Shown here: in pieces, positions 60,071 through 64,000 of the stretch
Numbering within the stretch: the first letter of the stretch is position 1
Layout: each line of letters begins with the position of its first letter
NCBI GenBank assembly: GCA_019973155.2
Contig: BPQB01000011.1
Coordinates: 496,001 to 560,000, forward strand
Source of the DNA: Phanerochaete sordida
Taxonomy: Eukaryota; Basidiomycota; Agaricomycetes; Polyporales; Phanerochaetaceae
DNA: 64,000 nucleotides
Reading direction: 5' to 3'
Translations under genes and position numbers: made by a program
The notes under the pieces: model-generated
What the model saw: the letters and a program-made list of their open reading frames with translations, nothing else
The model's database searches: none
What the model was told of the DNA's origin: nothing

Positions 60071-63000
60071 TCAATCCAGAGTGAATACTCGCCAATCAGG
60101 ACGTTTATCGCCCAAACGGTCCCTGCCCAGGCTCGAGATATCCGATAAGTGACGCATCGTCGGCCTCCCATGCGGGCAGTTCCACGGCTGGTCCATCGTT
60201 CCCATGTGTCTCACGATCTGGCAAGCATGAGCATGAGGCAAAAAAGCCTGGTCAGACGGCCTTGGGCTACTCACTGCGGACATCTGTTGGAGCTTAAGAG
60301 GCATCCCGACCATGACACTCTTCCGACAAGCCCTGGATGCAAACATAGCGCGGGCCTTACTGCAGCGGACCATCTGACCCTGCGGCCGGTCCCGTAGAAG
60401 GTGCAATAGCTCCTCAAGGTCTACGCTTCCCAGTGAGCTGTACGCTCAACATGGATGCAGGCGGGATCATCGCTTGCCTTTGATGTCAAACACCGTGCTC
60501 TTGCTGACTGGCTGCGCTACCAGTCTGAGCCGCCTCCGACCCTCCTGGTCCTCGGAGTTCCCTTCGGTTTCTATCTCGAACCCGTTCTGTCTCAGTACGT
60601 CCATGTTTTCAAGCGCGAGGAGCTCGTCAGACGCGGTCAGCTCAAGAAGCCTCGGGCTGTCGTATACGGAGGTAAGAGCCTGCCCACCGAGCTGGGTAGC
60701 ATGGCGCACCTGATTAAAGCCTGGGAGTTGATCTTGGTCTTTTGCTGTAATGTCTCGAAGTTATACTTCTCATCCGCAGCGTGTTGGTCCACAATGAAGA
60801 GGTCATCCATTGAGGATGCTTGCGCGTTCGAATTCGCGGATCCAACACAAGGGCCACGCCTTCTTGCGATGATAAAGCCAAGGTTGAACTGTCCGAGGAT
60901 CTCCATCGAGGCAAAGTCGTCCTTGGTGATGACTCTGGAAAGTGCTTCTTCTGCATTCGCCCCTTCCCCGTCTCCGGCGTCGACTCCCGCATCAAGAGCG
61001 AATGCGCTCGCGGGGGTAGGCATCCCCTTTGTGGCGCTCCCCGTTCCGGAGTGGTTACCAAAGCGCCCCCAGACCGATGACGTCTTCGACAAGTCGAAGG
61101 TCAGGGTGACCGTCTCCCTGCCCGCGGCCTTGGTGATCTCTACAGGTTTTTGCTGAGGCGTGCCAGGGACGTCAAGCAGTTGCTCGGACGCAACGAGCTC
61201 TGGACTGTCGGGTGGGTTCCCAGGTGTCACGTCAGCTGCTCCAGGCTCGACAGAGTTTGCGCGCGTTCCGCCTCGCTGCGCGCTCTCCTGCGAACGGGAG
61301 ACCATTTCGCTCTCTTGTTCCATGCCGACATCGTCCGTCTCCTGATCGTTCTCACTATTGCCTGCCTCCTCGCGCTCGTCGTGCGCCAGCTGACTGCCCG
61401 GGAGCGCATACGAAGCCATCTTCGACCTGAACTCCTGCTTCGTAGAGCGCTGCGCGGCAGTAGTACCCTCGGAAGGACCATCGTCGTGGGAAAGCTTAGC
61501 CCGCTTCCGAGGGACATCGCGATCGAGGACATCAGTGCCTCCAGCCCTGCGAAGGTTCCAGGAGGCGCCTGCGGTACTAAGCACGAGCTGAGTGGGGTCC
61601 TTCTTGGTCACGCGGGACGTGTTGTTGAACGACATGCGTAGGTGGGATGATACATCTTCGCGAGCTACCGTTGGCTTGAGAGACGGGATCGGAGGCAAAT
61701 CGAAGTCTTCGTCGGAGGCAGCGCGGCGTGGGAGGGAAGGAGGCCCACCGCTTTGCGACGAAGCCGGATTGTCGGTCCAGGCATTGCGCATTTGGGTCAA
61801 CGTGGGGGATATCGGGCGGTCTGCATTAGCAAGTTGGCTAGCAACCGCATCTGGAACGGGATCGAGACGGTCAAGGTCCATGGGAACGTCATCGGGAGTA
61901 CCTCGTGGCACTCCTCCGTCGGGTAGAGGGGGAGCAAGACCTGATGATAGTGAAGTCGCTGGTTGGTCTCGAGTCTCGGGGGTATTACGTTCGATGAGAG
62001 GTTGAGGTACACCCATGTCAATGTCCACATCCGGTGGCGGAGGGCTGGAACCATCGACCACCTCTTCGTCGTCCTCAAGGAACAAAGGCTGAGAACCCGT
62101 AGGAATCGAAGTAGCTGAGATGTCGCCGTCCTTTGAGACTCGTGATTCATCAACAACGTCACGAGATGCTGGCCTCTTCACACTGGTCGTAGCCTGCGCT
62201 TGAGTAAGCTTCACCGCATATGTTGACCGTTCGGTGGCAAATCGGTCTTCAAGGGCAGTCTAACTCATAGTATTAGATGTATGCCTCAGCTGAACCTCAA
62301 AATTCTTACTTTGAGAGCCTGGACAAGATTGTCCTCGCTATGAATGAAAATAGTACGCTTATCAGGGCTCACGTTGATGTCATGCGAGCCTAGATCCAGA
62401 GCTCGTGAGCTTTCACGGAACGGAGATGTAGGAATCTTGTCTTACCGTTTGGCAGCGTGAAATTCGCTACAACGAACGGTACCTGAGTGGCGTTGAACGT
62501 GCGGTAGACCTCGTTAAACGCCTTCTGGACCTGGAGCACGTGAGGATCCAGAAGTCGCGAAGTTGCAAGTCACGTACCTTAGTCGGATTGCACGGACGGC
62601 CGTTGATGTAGAAGAACTGCCGGTCTGAGGCACTTCTCCCGCAGTTCAGCGCGAATTTGGAGATCATGCCACGCACAACGACCTTCGTGGCGGTCCTAGA
62701 AAGTACGTGAGTCATATCACCGCGGAGGAGAGGTACGGTGGACGCATACGCCTCAGCGTTACCCGCGTTTTGTCTGCGCAGGACGGACTTCTCAGTCTCC
62801 ACGTCGAAAGTCAAATCCAAGTCGACGAGATTTTCCAGTGTCTTGGGTCCCCAAACAGCGGATATTGATGATGTGAGAGAAGTAGTCCCATCCGTGCGAA
62901 GTTGAACCGCCTTTCGACTGTAGACACTGCACTTAGCCATGCCATATGACACTCGAGCACATGTACTCGCCCGCTCAGCTGATTGGATACAGCAAGTCTG

Positions 63001-63768
63001 ACACCACCATTCTCGTGCGTGCATGGGACCAGTGCGTAAGCAGTCAGCAGGTTCAAAGCTTTGCCGAATTCGCGCTTCGCATTGCGCTCGAATTCCTTTC
63101 TGCGCACAGGTACAGGCTTGAAGATTCCCGACACTGACACGGTAGTGCCCCTCTATGAGAGATCAGTCAGAAATTTCAGACGACACGGGACTGGTAACAA
63201 ACCTGACGTGCGACTTTCCCGCTGCGATTCGAGACACGACCGAACCTGTCCAGCTCCAAGATAGTCCCGGCGGGTGCTGTACTGGCTGTAGATGTGGTAA
63301 TGGTGACCGAAGCACTGAGAGCACACAAAGAAGCCAAAGCTTCTCCGCGGAAGCCGAACGTCGCCACAGAGTTCAGATCCTCAAAGGATGACAGCTTAGA
63401 GGTGTAGTGTTTCAGAGCTGGCGGACTAACGTCGGTCATGACTACTCCGCTGATAATACGAACGACGTACCGACAGAGTCATAGTCTGCGGGTGCGATCC
63501 CGGTGCCATTGTCAATAACTTCAATGCTCTCGACACCATGGTCCTTGAACCGTACCTCTGACAAAGACTGTAAGTGGGCGCGTCACCGCAGGGACACCGA
63601 AGGACTCTCACCGACGCTGGTTGCCCCGGCATCCAAGCTGTTCTCTACAAGCTCTTTTACAGCAGTCTGCAGGTCGATCACGACTTGGCCAGAGGTGATT
63701 CTGTGGGCAGAGAGCGCGTCTATGGCCTTAATTGAACGCGTCTCGGAGGGGGTCGCATCGTTAGTCAT
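60071..63768 (-). CDS. PMS1: DNA mismatch repair protein PMS1 (MutL-alpha endonuclease subunit)
   Basis: Eleven exons (63612-63768, 63471-63557, 63203-63417, 62971-63152, 62578-62917, 62446-62530, 62310-62389, 60710-62259, 60478-60656, 60275-60420, 60071-60217) give 1055 residues. The N-terminal GHKL ATPase has [40 protein letters not shown] and [12 protein letters not shown], then [14 protein letters not shown]. After a long disordered linker comes the endonuclease part: [24 protein letters not shown] (the PMS2-type metal motif), [12 protein letters not shown], and [15 protein letters not shown]. With Mlh1 it nicks the error-containing strand after MutS binding. Two introns use GC donors (GCGAGT at 62970, GCAAGC at 60477), each the only choice that keeps frame. 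Confidence 0.95.
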
Positions 63769-64000
63769 TGCTGTGAGGGCCAGCGTCCAGTTTTCTTAGC
63801 TTGTGGGGGTATACGGGTTTATGCAAGAAGGATATATTCCAAAAATGTCGTGAAGATTGAGCAGAAAGAGAGTGAGCGGCGCCGAGCGGCGCGAGGTGAA
63901 GGCGGAAGGCAAAGAGCATAAACGCCGTGACAGAACGCGAGGTGACTGCAGTGACGAGGGTGACATAACGCCGTGACCCGTGACCCTCCGCTGGCCTCCG
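63769..64000. other. Upstream region of PMS1 at the window edge
   Basis: About 230 GC-rich bases with short repeated words (cgccgtgac, gccgagcggcgcgagg). No TATA box or gene seen. Confidence 0.4.

Noticed and set aside
1..64000. CRISPR arrays, rRNA genes, intact retrotransposon or transposase genes
   Set aside because: No repeat-spacer pattern, no rRNA-like conserved blocks, and no reverse transcriptase, integrase or transposase motif was recognised on either strand.

Overview
The window looks like the nuclear genome of an agaricomycete fungus, probably a wood-decay polypore. The evidence is GC-rich DNA, genes split by many introns of about 50 nt with basidiomycete branch motifs, a DUF6534-type membrane protein, a WOPR (Gti1/Pac2) regulator, a P450 and a bicupin oxalate enzyme. 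Gene models were assembled by hand from splice signals and reading frame. Most close with a consistent frame from ATG to stop.

Layout. 1-6.9 kb: start of MRD1 (-), prefoldin subunit 3 (+), a protein of unknown function (-), and a KIN4-type kinase (+). 7.6-9.8 kb: DUF6534 membrane protein (-), followed by a 4.6 kb gene-poor stretch. 14.4-22.7 kb: cytochrome P450 (+), then three minus-strand genes in which two GNAT acetyltransferase paralogs flank a three-finger zinc protein. 23.7-32.5 kb: GH18 protein (+), Golgi pH regulator (+), eEF1B-gamma (-), bicupin oxalate decarboxylase/oxidase (+). 33.6-38.3 kb: two more members of the three-finger zinc family (+). 38.8-40.0 kb: mitochondrial RRM protein (-). 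40.4-45.8 kb: a 1611-residue protein (-) joining an MLKL-like helical bundle, a TKL kinase and a C-terminal domain of unknown function. 45.8-55.3 kb: gene-poor, with a pair of 88-bp inverted repeats, a tRNA-Pro(AGG) with an intron, and weak multi-exon candidates. 55.3-56.6 kb: WOPR regulator (+). 56.6-60.0 kb: gene-poor. 60.1-63.8 kb: PMS1 mismatch-repair protein (-).

Functionally, housekeeping genes (rRNA processing, prefoldin, translation, mismatch repair, Golgi ion balance) alternate with lineage-specific genes (zinc-finger family, GNAT pair, DUF6534, P450, oxalate enzyme, MLKL-like kinase). No biosynthetic cluster or operon logic is evident. The strongest candidate for a poorly described system is the MLKL-like kinase fusion. 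Also notable are the duplicated zinc-finger/GNAT block, unusual active-site residues in the GH18 and oxalate enzymes, and at least five probable GC-AG introns.
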